Below the pieces are notes generated by a model. That model did no database searches, was not told the origin of the DNA, and was given only the letters and a program-made list of their open reading frames with translations. DNA of 64,000 nt from Melioribacteraceae bacterium (GTDB taxonomy: Bacteria; Bacteroidota; Ignavibacteria; Ignavibacteriales; Melioribacteraceae): positions 124,001 to 188,000 of the forward strand of contig WYBN01000007.1 of NCBI GenBank assembly GCA_011525875.1. Direction: 5' to 3'. Positions within the stretch are counted from its first letter, which is position 1. Every line of letters starts with the position of its first letter. A program made the position numbers and the translations under genes. Shown here piece after piece: positions 45,722-55,402 of the stretch.

Positions 45722-47011
45722 ATGACGGAAAATATCTCTTCGGCGGTCAAACCAAAACCTTCTCCCCTATACAGATGGTTAGTGCTAGTATTTATAAGTC
45801 TTGCCATGTTCGGCAACTATTATGTTTACGATAGTATAGCGCCCATTGCTGATATGCTAAAAGAAGCGCTCGGTTTCTCCGATGAAAACATCGGGCAAAT
45901 GTACTCTGTTTACAGCATCGCCGCAATAGTTATTCTCTTGTTAGGCGGATTTGTCATTGATAAGTACGGCACAAAAATTTCTACTCTTGTTTTCGGTGCG
46001 GTATGCACCGTTGCAGCTTTTGTTACATGGTCTACCGATGATTTGACTATTATGCTTACCGGCAGAGTTCTGCTGGGACTCGGCGCCGAACCGCTTATTG
46101 TTGCAATTACAACAGCTCTTGCAAAATGGTTCAAAGGCAAAGAGTTGAGTTTCGCATTTGGAATTAATCTAACTATTGCACGGCTTGGCTCTGTAGCAGC
46201 CGATAATTCGCCGACCTGGGCTGGAAGTTTTTATTTCAACTGGCAGGACCCGCTTTTCCTTTCTTTCATTATTTCAATTGCATGTATCGTGGGCGGCGTC
46301 GCATATTTTCTGCTTGAGCGAAACGCAGAAAAAAAATATTCGCTCGGCAAACAGGGCGAGACTGACAAATTTGTTTTCAAAGACTTGTTTACATTCAATA
46401 AATCCTTCTGGCTGATAGTTGCTTTATGCGTTACATTTTACTCGGCAATCTTTCCGTTCAGAAGTTTTGCTATAAAATATTTTATTGAAGCCCACGGCAG
46501 TACGAGAGAATTTGCGGGATTTTTAAACAGCATTCTTCCTTTGTCGGCTATGATCGCAACTCCGTTATTCGGGCTTCTAGTCGATAAAATCGGCAAGAGA
46601 GCTTTGCTGATGATGTTCGGCTCGATTCTTATTTTACCTGTTTATCTGATGATGGCATTTACAGAAATTTCCCTATACATACCTATTGCAATGATGGGAA
46701 TAGCATTTTCATTAATACCGGCAATTATGTGGCCCTCGGTCGCTTACATTGTTGAAGAGAAAAGATTAGGCACGGCTTATTCGGTTATGACTTTAATACA
46801 GCAAGTCGGCGTAGCCGGATTCAACTGGTTGATTGGCTGGGCAAACGATTATTCCGGAGCTGGAGTAGATAACCCCGGCGGATATTCGCTCGGAATGTGG
46901 ATTTTCTCAATTCTCGGCTTCTTCGGGTTTACATTTGCATTTTTACTACGCAAGCAGGAAACGGGACCTCACGGGCACGGGCTTGAGAAGGGTATGAACG
47001 GAAATGGATGA
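45722..47011 (+). CDS. Major facilitator superfamily transporter
   Basis: The 429-residue product has about 12 hydrophobic helices and the typical MFS loop GGFVIDKYGTKIS between TM2 and TM3, with a similar GLLVDKIGKRA in the second half. The first helix begins WLVLVFISLAMFGNYYVYD. Substrate unknown; the family includes anion and organic acid carriers. The stop lies 8 bases inside the following PqqD-domain gene, so the two are co-translated. Confidence 0.88.
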   Translation: MTENISSAVKPKPSPLYRWLVLVFISLAMFGNYYVYDSIAPIADMLKEALGFSDENIGQMYSVYSIAAIVILLLGGFVIDKYGTKISTLVFGAVCTVAAFVTWSTDDLTIMLTGRVLLGLGAEPLIVAITTALAKWFKGKELSFAFGINLTIARLGSVAADNSPTWAGSFYFNWQDPLFLSFIISIACIVGGVAYFLLERNAEKKYSLGKQGETDKFVFKDLFTFNKSFWLIVALCVTFYSAIFPFRSFAIKYFIEAHGSTREFAGFLNSILPLSAMIATPLFGLLVDKIGKRALLMMFGSILILPVYLMMAFTEISLYIPIAMMGIAFSLIPAIMWPSVAYIVEEKRLGTAYSVMTLIQQVGVAGFNWLIGWANDYSGAGVDNPGGYSLGMWIFSILGFFGFTFAFLLRKQETGPHGHGLEKGMNGNG

Positions 47012-47342
47012 TTCCGAAATCAAAGAATTATTCCCGGTGCGTATGTGTGAGCACACGGAAATTGACGGCATCGTTACCGTTCTATTCAAAAAACAAGAAG
47101 TAAGTTTATTGGATAAATTATTTTTTAAGAAGCTTGCAGAAAAGCCATACAATATTGACCTTGATGAGATTGGATCATACTTATGGAATCAGTGCGACGG
47201 AACAAAAAGAGTAAATGACATCATTCAGCTCGGGCGGGCTGCTTTTGGCAGCAAGATTGAACCTGCAGAAGAAAGAATCATTAAATTTTTTAGGCAGATG
47301 GCTGGCACCAAGCTGCTTGAGCTATACAGAAAAACCGCTTAA
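47004..47342 (+). CDS. PqqD-family protein
   Basis: A 112-residue protein whose residues about 35-108 fit the PqqD fold: DLDEIGSYLWNQCDGTKRVNDII followed by a helical part. PqqD domains (RiPP recognition elements) bind leader peptides in peptide modification systems. Here no radical SAM enzyme or precursor peptide is visible nearby; instead the gene overlaps an MFS transporter by 8 bases. In Bacteroidota such stand-alone PqqD proteins may have other roles. No catalytic residue is expected. Confidence 0.78.
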   Translation: MDDSEIKELFPVRMCEHTEIDGIVTVLFKKQEVSLLDKLFFKKLAEKPYNIDLDEIGSYLWNQCDGTKRVNDIIQLGRAAFGSKIEPAEERIIKFFRQMAGTKLLELYRKTA

Positions 47343-47396
47343 TAATTGAATGTATTTTTATTAAATTGTGTGCAGAATATATATAGTAATGAAAAA

Positions 47397-48134
47397 ATGA
47401 AATTAGCCCGGGTATTAATCGTAATTATTATTTCCGCTGCTTTGCAGCACGAACTTAAAGCACAAACATGCGGGTTCGGCTGTCTTGGGCTGAGCGGTTT
47501 TTATGCCGGCTATACAATTGATAATTATGATTTAACAGGCTTGAATGAAAGATTAAATCAGTCCTTGCTTTTTAACGGAATACAGAACGAAAATGTCAAT
47601 TTCACGAAGATGAAGGGCGTTAGATTGGGTGCCAATATCTTCCGCGCCAAATTTCATGATTATTTTATCACCGCCAAAGGATTCTATCAATTCAGTAAAG
47701 ATGAGTTTTCGACGAGCAATAAATCTTCTGACGGCAGTCCTCTATCCAAATCCAATTATGAAATGAATCATTGGGGACTTGGTTTCGACTTCGGCATACC
47801 GCTCTTCAATTTTCTTAGTTGGAAAATTCTTGAAGGCGGAGTCAAATTCTTTAAAGCCGAGTTAACGAATCAGATTTTGAATGAAAATTCAAAGTACGAG
47901 GACGAAAAATACGAAACAGTAGATGTAGAAATCGGTTACTATGTCGGCACAGGCATTATCATTCAGATAATAGAAAATTATATAAACATTGAGGGCACTG
48001 CTGTTTATAACCTTATGCGCATCAATGATCTTTACGATTCGAACGGCGAAGTGTATCTTATCGGCAACTCGAAAATCGTAGAGAAGGGTGGCATCTCCGC
48101 TACAATTCAACTAAACATCGGAGTCCCTTTATAA
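47397..48134 (+). CDS. Hypothetical secreted or outer-membrane protein
   Basis: A 245-residue protein with a signal peptide ending HELKAQ. The mature part begins with TCGFGCLGLSGFYAGY and alternates aromatic, polar and glycine residues, like a small outer-membrane beta-barrel (about 8-10 strands). A longer frame begins with TTG at 47346, but the ATG at 47397 starts the signal sequence. It lies between a PqqD-domain gene and an M29-like peptidase, with a one-base overlap into the latter. I do not recognise a family. Confidence 0.7.
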   Translation: MKLARVLIVIIISAALQHELKAQTCGFGCLGLSGFYAGYTIDNYDLTGLNERLNQSLLFNGIQNENVNFTKMKGVRLGANIFRAKFHDYFITAKGFYQFSKDEFSTSNKSSDGSPLSKSNYEMNHWGLGFDFGIPLFNFLSWKILEGGVKFFKAELTNQILNENSKYEDEKYETVDVEIGYYVGTGIIIQIIENYINIEGTAVYNLMRINDLYDSNGEVYLIGNSKIVEKGGISATIQLNIGVPL

Positions 48135-49099
48135 TGGCTTTGACCAAACTCGACAAGGCTTGCATTATTGCTATTAAAGACTGCATGGCTGTAAAACCCA
48201 AAGAAAAAGTTTTGGTTATAACCGACGAATTAAAATCTGAAATCGGTGCGGCGATTCACCGTAATGCGTTAGGGCTGGGGCTGTTCAGCATTCTCATTGA
48301 AATGAAATCGGGAAGAATAAACGGCGAGGAACCGCCTTCCGAGATCTCCGATCTGATGAAAAAATTCGATGTAATTTTCTGCCCGACCGCTAAATCACTA
48401 ACACACACTAATGCAAGACGCGAAGCCTCAAAATTAGGCGTTAGAGTGGCTACCTTCCCGGGAATAACGCATGACATTATGGTTCGTGGAATGAATGCCG
48501 ACTATAAAGCAATCGCAGCCCTTACTATTAAGATGAAAAAACTTTTCGATAAAACTAAAAGTGTAAGAGTTACAGCGGCGAACGGAACCGATATTGAAAT
48601 GAATATCGAAGGACGCACGGCGATCGCCAGTAAAGGTTTATTCCATAAAAAAGGTGAAGGCGGCAACCTGCCCACAGGCGAAACTTTTGCCGCCCCGGTC
48701 GAAGGAACTTCAAACGGAGTCTTTTTTGTAGACGGTTCGATGGCCGGAATTGGGATGATAACCAATAGACCATTGAGAATTGAAGTAAAAGACGGATATG
48801 CAGTAAATATAACCGGGGGCAAGCAGGCGGCGCGTTTGATCAAAATGCTGGATGAATTTGGCAGACCCGCAAGGAATATCGCAGAAATCGGGATTGGAGC
48901 TAACGATAAAGCAAAATTAAGCGGGGTAATTCTCGAAGATGAAAAAGTACTTGGCACGGTTCATATCGCGCTTGGTAATAATATAACCATGGGCGGAAAT
49001 ATAAACGTTCCTATCCATTTAGACGGGGTTATAAAAAGACCATCGGTTTATTTTGACGGTAAGCCGATTATGAAAAACGGGAAATTATTGATCAAATAA
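48134..49099 (+). CDS. M29-like aminopeptidase family protein
   Basis: A 321-residue protein resembling the thermophilic aminopeptidase M29/NicX group: it opens with ACIIAIKDCMAVKPKEKVLVITD, a typical start, and has NLPTGETFAAPVEGTSNGVFFVDGS, AEIGIGANDKAKLSG and TVHIALGNNITMGG, where the metal ligands Glu, Glu and His are expected. M29 enzymes are usually about 410 residues, so this is the short subgroup often annotated only as aminopeptidase. Its ATG overlaps the previous stop by one base. Intracellular, without signal peptide. Confidence 0.8.
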   Translation: MALTKLDKACIIAIKDCMAVKPKEKVLVITDELKSEIGAAIHRNALGLGLFSILIEMKSGRINGEEPPSEISDLMKKFDVIFCPTAKSLTHTNARREASKLGVRVATFPGITHDIMVRGMNADYKAIAALTIKMKKLFDKTKSVRVTAANGTDIEMNIEGRTAIASKGLFHKKGEGGNLPTGETFAAPVEGTSNGVFFVDGSMAGIGMITNRPLRIEVKDGYAVNITGGKQAARLIKMLDEFGRPARNIAEIGIGANDKAKLSGVILEDEKVLGTVHIALGNNITMGGNINVPIHLDGVIKRPSVYFDGKPIMKNGKLLIK

Positions 49100-49152
49100 G
49101 TATTTCCCTCTTCTCTATTAATAACTCTCCATTTAATAAAAAACTACATTTT

Positions 49153-49183
49153 TTGTTCTTTTTGGCTTATTTACCTATATTTG
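49153..49183 (+). promoter_or_regulatory. Promoter of the UvrD-type helicase gene
   Basis: TTGTTC (49153-49158), 17 bases, then TATATTTG (49176-49183). The -10 block and the following CCG are identical to the ilv promoter (TATATTTGCCG), which strengthens both. The start would be near 49189, about 18 bases before the ATG at 49207. Confidence 0.65.
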
Positions 49184-49206
49184 CCGCTCAAAAATTAAAG
49201 GTGTCT

Positions 49207-51384
49207 ATGAAATCCCTAAAAACATTGAATCCCGCGCAAAAAGAAGCCGTTGAATATAATTCAGGCCCACATATAATAGTAGCAGGTGCAGGCTCCGGCA
49301 AAACTAAGGTTCTAACTCAAAAAATTGCGTATTTGATTGAAGATGGTTTTGACGCATCTTCAATTTTAGCCCTAACTTTTACAAATAAGGCGGCTAACGA
49401 GATGAAAGAAAGGATTATCGAGCTGATTGGCGCTGCTAAAGCCAAGCAGATTTGGATGGGGACTTTTCACTCTATTTTTGCAAAAATACTCAGGGCAGAA
49501 TCCGACAAATTAAATTATCGCCCTAATTTTTCAATTTATGATAAAGAAGATTCAGTTTCAGTTGTCAGCAACCTTCTTGAAGAACTTAATTTTTCTATTG
49601 ATGAGCATACTTATAGTGCAATTCATCATAAAATCAGCAATCTCAAGAACAGAATGATTTTACCTGAAGATTTTGCTAAAAATTATGCCGAAACCGTTTA
49701 CGACCAGAAAGTCGCAGAAATTTATGTGGAATATAATAAACGTTTGTTCGAAAATAATTCTATGGATTTTGACGACCTTCTTCTTAAGCCGATAGAGTTA
49801 TTTAATAAATATCCAAAAATTCTTCAGAAATACCGCGGACAATTCAAATACATTTTGGTGGATGAATTTCAAGACACAAACAAAGCGCAGTACGAAGTTC
49901 TTAAGTTTTTAGTGTACGGGAGAACTAAGGTCTGCGTTGTTGGTGATGACGCCCAAAGCATTTACGGCTGGCGGGGCGCTGATATCAGCAATATGCTCGA
50001 TTTCGAAAAAGATTTCCCCAAGACAAAGATTTTTAGGCTTGAGCAAAATTACCGCTCTACAAAAATGATACTTGAAGCAGCAGGCTCTGTGATAAAAAAT
50101 AATAAGTCACAGATCACAAAAACATTGTGGACCGAAAATGATAACGGAGAACAGCTCACTTTGGTACGCTGCTCTGACGAAAAAGACGAAGCTTTTCAAG
50201 TATCAAAACAAATCAAAAGAGAAATTTCGACAAAAAAATTATCACTGAATGATATTGCAATTTTTTACAGAATAAACTCTCAATCAAGAGCACTTGAAGA
50301 AGCGTTGCGCCGTGAGAAAATACCTTACAAAATAATCGGCGGCGTGGAATTCTACAAAAGAAAAGAAGTTAAAGATGTAATCGCTTACCTGCGTGTTTTC
50401 ATTAATCAGAATGATGAAGAAAGTCTTCTGCGTATTATGAATTTCCCTCAGCGGGGGATAGGCAACACTTCAATCAGCAAAATGATCGCGTTCTCTAGGA
50501 AACTGAATCTTACATTATTCCAAACGATGGCAAGAATTTTTGAGGTAATAGAAGTAAAAGAAAGAATACAGAAAAACGTTAAGCAGTTTAAATTACTGCT
50601 TGATAAATACATCGAGCTGAAAGATGATCTTTCACTTCCTGAACTCGCCTCTGCCTTGATTGATGAATTAGGTATTTTGAAAATTTATAAGGAAGAAAAC
50701 ACTCCTGAATCCCTGCAGCGCTATGAAAATATTCAGGAATTACTTGCCGGCATAAATGATTTCTTCAAACAAAATCCAAAAACTACAATTGAAGAATTTC
50801 TCGGTGAAGTTTCGTTGATGACCGGGGTGGATCAATATGAAGAATCAAATAATTCGGTTACATTGATGACTGTTCATAGCTCAAAGGGTCTGGAATTTCC
50901 AGTTGTTTTTCTCACCGGATGCGAGGAGGATATTTTTCCGCTTAATCCAAAATTTGATACCGATGCCCGCACCGAAGAAGAAAGACGATTATTTTATGTC
51001 GGCTTGACTCGGGCAAAACAGAAAATCTATATCACCTACGCCCGTTCGAGGTACCGCTTCGGCGAAGTAGCTTACCAGAGCAGATCGAGATTTATTGACG
51101 AGTTAGATAAAAAAACCTATACCGAATTGAACGGGAATGTTGGAAGAAAATCCGGCAGAAGGAAAAAAGCTTTTTATGACGAAATGTATCAGGAAGATTA
51201 CGACGATTTCAATCAAGAGCACCGCTCGCTTCGAGTAGGCAGCCGGGTTAAACATGAAATTTTCGGCAATGGTAAAATTCTTGCGATAAACGGCGCTGGC
51301 GATATGCAGAAAGTAAGCGTTGCTTTCGAGTCTGCCGGCGTGAAACATCTCTTGACAAAATTCGCGAGCCTAAAGATAATTTAA
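49207..51384 (+). CDS. UvrD/PcrA/Rep-family ATP-dependent 3'-5' DNA helicase
   Basis: A 725-residue superfamily 1A helicase. LNPAQKEAVEY is the Q motif, AGAGSGKT (26-33) Walker A, VDEFQDTNKAQYEVL the DEXX motif, VVGDDAQSIYGWRGAD motif III, RLEQNYRST motif IV, MTVHSSKGLEFPVVFLTGCEE motif V and RRLFYVGLTRAKQKIYIT motif VI. It acts in nucleotide excision and replication repair. The C-terminal tail ends with the PcrA/UvrD-type domain VGSRVKHEIFGNGKI. An upstream frame begins at TTG 49153, which is inside the promoter, so ATG 49207 is used. Confidence 0.95.
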   Translation: MKSLKTLNPAQKEAVEYNSGPHIIVAGAGSGKTKVLTQKIAYLIEDGFDASSILALTFTNKAANEMKERIIELIGAAKAKQIWMGTFHSIFAKILRAESDKLNYRPNFSIYDKEDSVSVVSNLLEELNFSIDEHTYSAIHHKISNLKNRMILPEDFAKNYAETVYDQKVAEIYVEYNKRLFENNSMDFDDLLLKPIELFNKYPKILQKYRGQFKYILVDEFQDTNKAQYEVLKFLVYGRTKVCVVGDDAQSIYGWRGADISNMLDFEKDFPKTKIFRLEQNYRSTKMILEAAGSVIKNNKSQITKTLWTENDNGEQLTLVRCSDEKDEAFQVSKQIKREISTKKLSLNDIAIFYRINSQSRALEEALRREKIPYKIIGGVEFYKRKEVKDVIAYLRVFINQNDEESLLRIMNFPQRGIGNTSISKMIAFSRKLNLTLFQTMARIFEVIEVKERIQKNVKQFKLLLDKYIELKDDLSLPELASALIDELGILKIYKEENTPESLQRYENIQELLAGINDFFKQNPKTTIEEFLGEVSLMTGVDQYEESNNSVTLMTVHSSKGLEFPVVFLTGCEEDIFPLNPKFDTDARTEEERRLFYVGLTRAKQKIYITYARSRYRFGEVAYQSRSRFIDELDKKTYTELNGNVGRKSGRRKKAFYDEMYQEDYDDFNQEHRSLRVGSRVKHEIFGNGKILAINGAGDMQKVSVAFESAGVKHLLTKFASLKII

Positions 51385-51433
51385 TATCTGTTTTTGAATG
51401 AAAAATAAAATCACACTTGCAAAGGAGTAGAAA

Positions 51434-52480
51434 ATGAAAATCGGTGTTTTGACGGGCGGCGGCGACTGCCCCGGCTTGAATGCTGTGATAAGAGCCGTAG
51501 TTAGAAGATCAATTGCTAATAATCATCAGGTTATCGGAATAAAAAAGGGTTGGAAAGGCGTTCTTGAAAAGGATTTTATGGAATTGAATCTCGATACTAC
51601 TTCAGGCATACTTCACCGCGGGGGCACAATTCTTGGTTCCTCAAGAACAAATGTTTATAAGAGTGAAGACGGCGAAAAGCGGGCAATAGAAAATTTGAAA
51701 GCTATGGGAGTAGATGCGCTTGTCGCTATTGGCGGCGAAGATACGCTTGGCGTTGCTAATAAATTGCATAAAGCCGGCGTTAACGTTGTCGGTGTTCCCA
51801 AAACGATTGATAACGATTTAAATGCCACTGATTATACATTTGGATTTGATACCGCTGTTAATGTTGCCACCGAAGCGCTTGATAGAATTCATACTACGGC
51901 GGATTCTCACAGCCGTGTAATGGTTGTTGAAGTGATGGGCAGGCATGCAGGTTGGATTGCGCTTCATTCTGGTATTGCCGGCGGCGCCGATGTTATCCTG
52001 ATTCCCGAAAAACCTTTTGTCATTGACGAAGTTTGTGATATAATAAATAAAAGAGCTTCGAGGGGCAAGAACTTCAGCATTGTCTGTGTTGCAGAAGGCG
52101 CTAAACTGAAAGCTGATGAAAATGAACAGAAGGATGGTTCATTCGTTTTGAGCAGTCTCAAAAAAGATTCTTTCGGTCATGTTATGCTTGGTGGAATCGG
52201 AAATGTTCTCGCTGAAGAAATTGAAAAGAGAACCGGTTTCGAAACCCGTTCAACTGTTCTCGGTCATATTCAAAGGGGGGGTTCACCAACTGCCTTTGAT
52301 CGTGTTCTCGGCACAAGGTTCGGAATTTTTGCAGCGGAGTTAGTGCAGAAAGGCGAATATGGTAAAATGGCAGCCTTAAAAGGAAATAAAATCATTGCAG
52401 TGTCTCTGCAGGATGCTGTCGGAAAATTGAAGACAGTTGACGATGAGCTTTATTCTGTTGCCGAGGCTTTCTTCGGATAG
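51434..52480 (+). CDS. 6-phosphofructokinase with PPi-type active-site residues
   Basis: A 348-residue PFK of the group III (TIGR02483-like) type, with GVLTGGGDCPGLNAVIR at the N-terminus and PKTIDNDL and VMGRHAGWIAL downstream. At the residues that separate ATP- from PPi-dependent enzymes (Gly104 and Gly124 in E. coli) it has D103 (in GGEDT) and K123 (in VPKTIDND). Both are the PPi-type choice, so it probably uses pyrophosphate and works reversibly in glycolysis and gluconeogenesis. I omit the symbol pfkA for that reason. AAAGGAG precedes the ATG; a terminator follows. Confidence 0.92.
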   Translation: MKIGVLTGGGDCPGLNAVIRAVVRRSIANNHQVIGIKKGWKGVLEKDFMELNLDTTSGILHRGGTILGSSRTNVYKSEDGEKRAIENLKAMGVDALVAIGGEDTLGVANKLHKAGVNVVGVPKTIDNDLNATDYTFGFDTAVNVATEALDRIHTTADSHSRVMVVEVMGRHAGWIALHSGIAGGADVILIPEKPFVIDEVCDIINKRASRGKNFSIVCVAEGAKLKADENEQKDGSFVLSSLKKDSFGHVMLGGIGNVLAEEIEKRTGFETRSTVLGHIQRGGSPTAFDRVLGTRFGIFAAELVQKGEYGKMAALKGNKIIAVSLQDAVGKLKTVDDELYSVAEAFFG

Positions 52481-52501
52481 GATTTTTTTTTCTCTATAAA
52501 T

Positions 52502-52528
52502 AAAAAGCTCTTCAGGAGCTTTTTTTAT
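52502..52528 (+). terminator. Terminator after the phosphofructokinase gene
   Basis: AAAGCTC (52504-52510) and GAGCTTT (52516-52522) pair around a 5-base loop, followed by further T residues. Confidence 0.87.
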
Positions 52529-52697
52529 TTCTATCGGCTTACAGAAACTAATTTTCTGCTTTTTCTCCTTAGGCTCTGCTGAATAATTAATAACATCTCA
52601 AATGCGCTTTAATTTCAGTAGAAAAAATTTATTTGACAGGCAACTTTTTGATTATTAATGCATCTTTAACTCACAGAATAAATAAAAAGTGAATAAT

Positions 52698-53996
52698 ATG
52701 AAAATTGCGTACATCTGTTTGTTTTCTTTACTTTTTGTGCAGAAAATTATGCCGCAGAATGAACTCGGACAGCTTAAAAATTATTTGGCTGAGTTCAAAT
52801 ACAATGAAGTAATTTCAATACTTGAGGAGAAAAAGAAGGATGCCGGACTTTCGGCGGAAGAGTATTTTCTGCTCGGTCTCGCGCATCAAAATCTTTACGA
52901 TTATGAATCTGCATCTGCAGCGTACGATTCAGCCTCGGCTGGAGATCCAATGAACGCTATTTATCTTTTATCTTTAGGCAAAACGATGGTTCTTAATGAT
53001 AAACCCGAGGAAGCCTCCTATACGTTCAACAAAATTTTTGCTTTTGATCCAAGCAATAAGCAGGCTAAAATTGAAATTGCAAAACTTTATTACGACCGCA
53101 AAAAATATAACGATGCAATTATTTTCTATTCATTGCTGATCGAAGAAGACCCACTGAACAGCCGTTTCATCAGAACGCTTGCTTACTCTTATTCGAGAAT
53201 AGACAGCGTTGATAAAGCCCAGAGTTTATTCAGCAAAGCCATAGTGCTTAATCCGAAAGATTACTTCGCGGCATTTCACTCAGCAAAATTGTTTTATGAC
53301 ACGGGGATGTATGATACCGCAAAAACCATTCTTGAAAATAGTATGAAGTATAATCCCATGCATGCTGGTTTGAACAAACTTCTTGCGGAAACGTACTTTA
53401 AAATCGGCAATTATGACGGGGCGGTGTTACATTATAATAATGCCGTTGTGGGTGGAGATTCTACTGCGTCAGTTTATCAGAAGCTGGGCTTCACGTATTA
53501 TATTATTGCAAACTCAGCTTCATCTGCAACGGAAGAAATTGTTAAATTAAAATATAGTGAAGCATTAGCCGCGCTCGATAAATCTTTCCGGCTTGACAAT
53601 TCAAATCCGCTGACAACATTTTACATAGGTGTAATTAATAAGCAGTTGGGTAATGCGGAGGAAGCAGAAAGGTTTTTGACTAAAACACTCGGGTTAATCT
53701 ATCCGGATTACCTCCCTGACGTTTATGCGCAGCTTGCATCTATTTATGATTCGCGTAATAATTTTGCATCGGCAATAAAATCTTATAAAAAAGCTTATGA
53801 CCTGAATCCGGCTCAGAAAAATTATTTATTCTATCTTGCCAGTATTTACGACAGATATTATTCCGACAGAATTGTACCACTGCTGTATTATAAAAAATAC
53901 TTAGTAGAATCTAATGAAGATGACTTAGTTATAAAGAATTATGCTCTTGATAGAATAAACAAGCTTACAGAAGAGAATCATTTCAGAAAGCAGTAA
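52698..53996 (+). CDS. Secreted tetratricopeptide-repeat protein
   Basis: The 432-residue product has a signal peptide (about 1-19) followed by roughly ten TPR-like helical repeats. Examples are EEYFLLGLAHQNLYDYESASAAYDSA, AKIEIAKLYYDRKKYNDAIIFYSLL and VYAQLASIYDSRNNFASAIKSYKKAYDLNP. TPR proteins in the periplasm usually scaffold complexes; the partner is not evident. I use the ATG at 52698 in preference to a GTG three codons upstream. The gene converges with the C39-like protease gene, only 4 bases apart, without a clear terminator. Confidence 0.85.
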   Translation: MKIAYICLFSLLFVQKIMPQNELGQLKNYLAEFKYNEVISILEEKKKDAGLSAEEYFLLGLAHQNLYDYESASAAYDSASAGDPMNAIYLLSLGKTMVLNDKPEEASYTFNKIFAFDPSNKQAKIEIAKLYYDRKKYNDAIIFYSLLIEEDPLNSRFIRTLAYSYSRIDSVDKAQSLFSKAIVLNPKDYFAAFHSAKLFYDTGMYDTAKTILENSMKYNPMHAGLNKLLAETYFKIGNYDGAVLHYNNAVVGGDSTASVYQKLGFTYYIIANSASSATEEIVKLKYSEALAALDKSFRLDNSNPLTTFYIGVINKQLGNAEEAERFLTKTLGLIYPDYLPDVYAQLASIYDSRNNFASAIKSYKKAYDLNPAQKNYLFYLASIYDRYYSDRIVPLLYYKKYLVESNEDDLVIKNYALDRINKLTEENHFRKQ

Positions 53997-54000
53997 ATAA

Positions 54001-55401
54001 CTACTTAACAAGGGTCATCTTAATCGTTTGGATGAAGGAACCGGCTCTCAATACTGCAAAATAAATGCCGCTGGGCAGAGTAGTTCCGCCGGAGTCAGCG
54101 TTAAAGTCAATTTCGTAACTGCCGGAAGGGATCTCTTCGTTGAGCAGAACACTAATTTCTCTGCCGAGAATATCAAATACCTTTAAGGAGACTGCATGTT
54201 TTTCATAGACCGTTCCCGGAATTGAAAAACGAATTCTTGTTGTCGGGTTGAACGGATTCGGATAATTCTGATGCAGCATAAAATACTCGGCAATAATTCG
54301 AGAGTTATCGTCAAGAATATTTGTAGTATTGCCTGCGGGATAAAATGTGTAAGCTACACCGCCTTTTTCGAACCATGACTGGGACAATTTTGATTTATCA
54401 AAAATATAAGCGTAGCCATTTGATTGTGCCGGATCGTGAACTATCGGTCTGCCGTCGGATGTAAAGCCGGCAAGCATAATCAAATGACCTTCGTAAAGTG
54501 GAAGTCCCACGGACATCGAGATTCGTCCGCCGTCAGCAAGCACTTCTCTTGCTTGACTCCAGGTTCTGTAACGGGTAACGGCGCCATCCAAACCGAACTC
54601 AGAAGCATTCTGAACAACTCTGGGCCAAATGCCGAATATTCTGTAATACGGATCAAAAGTATCTCGGGCAAATTGAAGCGGGTCAACTTCAATATCATAA
54701 CTTTTTAATATCATAGCTACCGAAGTGGGGGAACAAATGCTTCCGCCTATTACAGGATCGACCCCATATTGATAAATGAACTGAGTTGGGATGAATATCG
54801 AACCTGGCTTATCGTTAACAATGGCGCTGATATTTACAGAACTTGTAGTCTGTTCATCGCTGACAAAGAAACTAAGTTTATGAATCGATGGAGAGGGCTT
54901 TTGCAGGTTTGCGCGGCTCATGACTACCTTAAACTGCCAGCCGTTTTTATAAGAATAAAGTTTTACATAATCATAATCTATATACCCGCCGCCATAACTT
55001 GTAGCATCAAATACAGACCAGACGTTTTCTTTCCAGTAGCCTACAACCAGCCAGGGCGACCAGCCGTTTCCGTATGGAAATCTCATAAGCACTTTGAAAC
55101 TGCTTTGCGGATCAATGGCAGTGCCGTTCCATGAAGGCAGCCCTCTATTGAACGGATTATTGGAAAACTGCGGTTTAAGTATAATGTAACCATTTAAAGC
55201 ATCGTCGGTTAAAACGAAACTTTTGCCATCGTCACTAAGTTTCATCCCTTCTATTGTTTCTAAATTATTATTCATTTCGTCAGTTTGCATTACATAATGC
55301 TGATCGGGATAAGGCTGTGCTGATATATCTGTTAATAGAAAAAATATCAGTACCGAAAAAAATAAAATTATTTTTGGTTTAGTCATTTTTCTGCCTGCCA
55401 T
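54001..55401 (-). CDS. Secreted C39-like cysteine peptidase with T9SS sorting domain
   Basis: A 466-residue protein with signal peptide (about 6-28), a beta-sandwich-like N-terminal region (about 60-200), a papain-like C39-type domain (about 205-355) and a T9SS sorting domain (about 375-466) that starts HQNYPNPFNPTTRI. The catalytic cysteine should be in GGSICSPTSVAMIL and the His/Asp pair in GHLIMLAGF and IVHDPAQ. It is probably exported, and not a bacteriocin-processing transporter domain, since it lacks ABC parts. The ATG follows the upstream stop by one base, so it is translationally coupled to the AGCS symporter gene; a start five codons later is possible. Confidence 0.87.
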   Translation of the reverse strand: MAGRKMTKPKIILFFSVLIFFLLTDISAQPYPDQHYVMQTDEMNNNLETIEGMKLSDDGKSFVLTDDALNGYIILKPQFSNNPFNRGLPSWNGTAIDPQSSFKVLMRFPYGNGWSPWLVVGYWKENVWSVFDATSYGGGYIDYDYVKLYSYKNGWQFKVVMSRANLQKPSPSIHKLSFFVSDEQTTSSVNISAIVNDKPGSIFIPTQFIYQYGVDPVIGGSICSPTSVAMILKSYDIEVDPLQFARDTFDPYYRIFGIWPRVVQNASEFGLDGAVTRYRTWSQAREVLADGGRISMSVGLPLYEGHLIMLAGFTSDGRPIVHDPAQSNGYAYIFDKSKLSQSWFEKGGVAYTFYPAGNTTNILDDNSRIIAEYFMLHQNYPNPFNPTTRIRFSIPGTVYEKHAVSLKVFDILGREISVLLNEEIPSGSYEIDFNADSGGTTLPSGIYFAVLRAGSFIQTIKMTLVK

Positions 55402-55402
55402 A

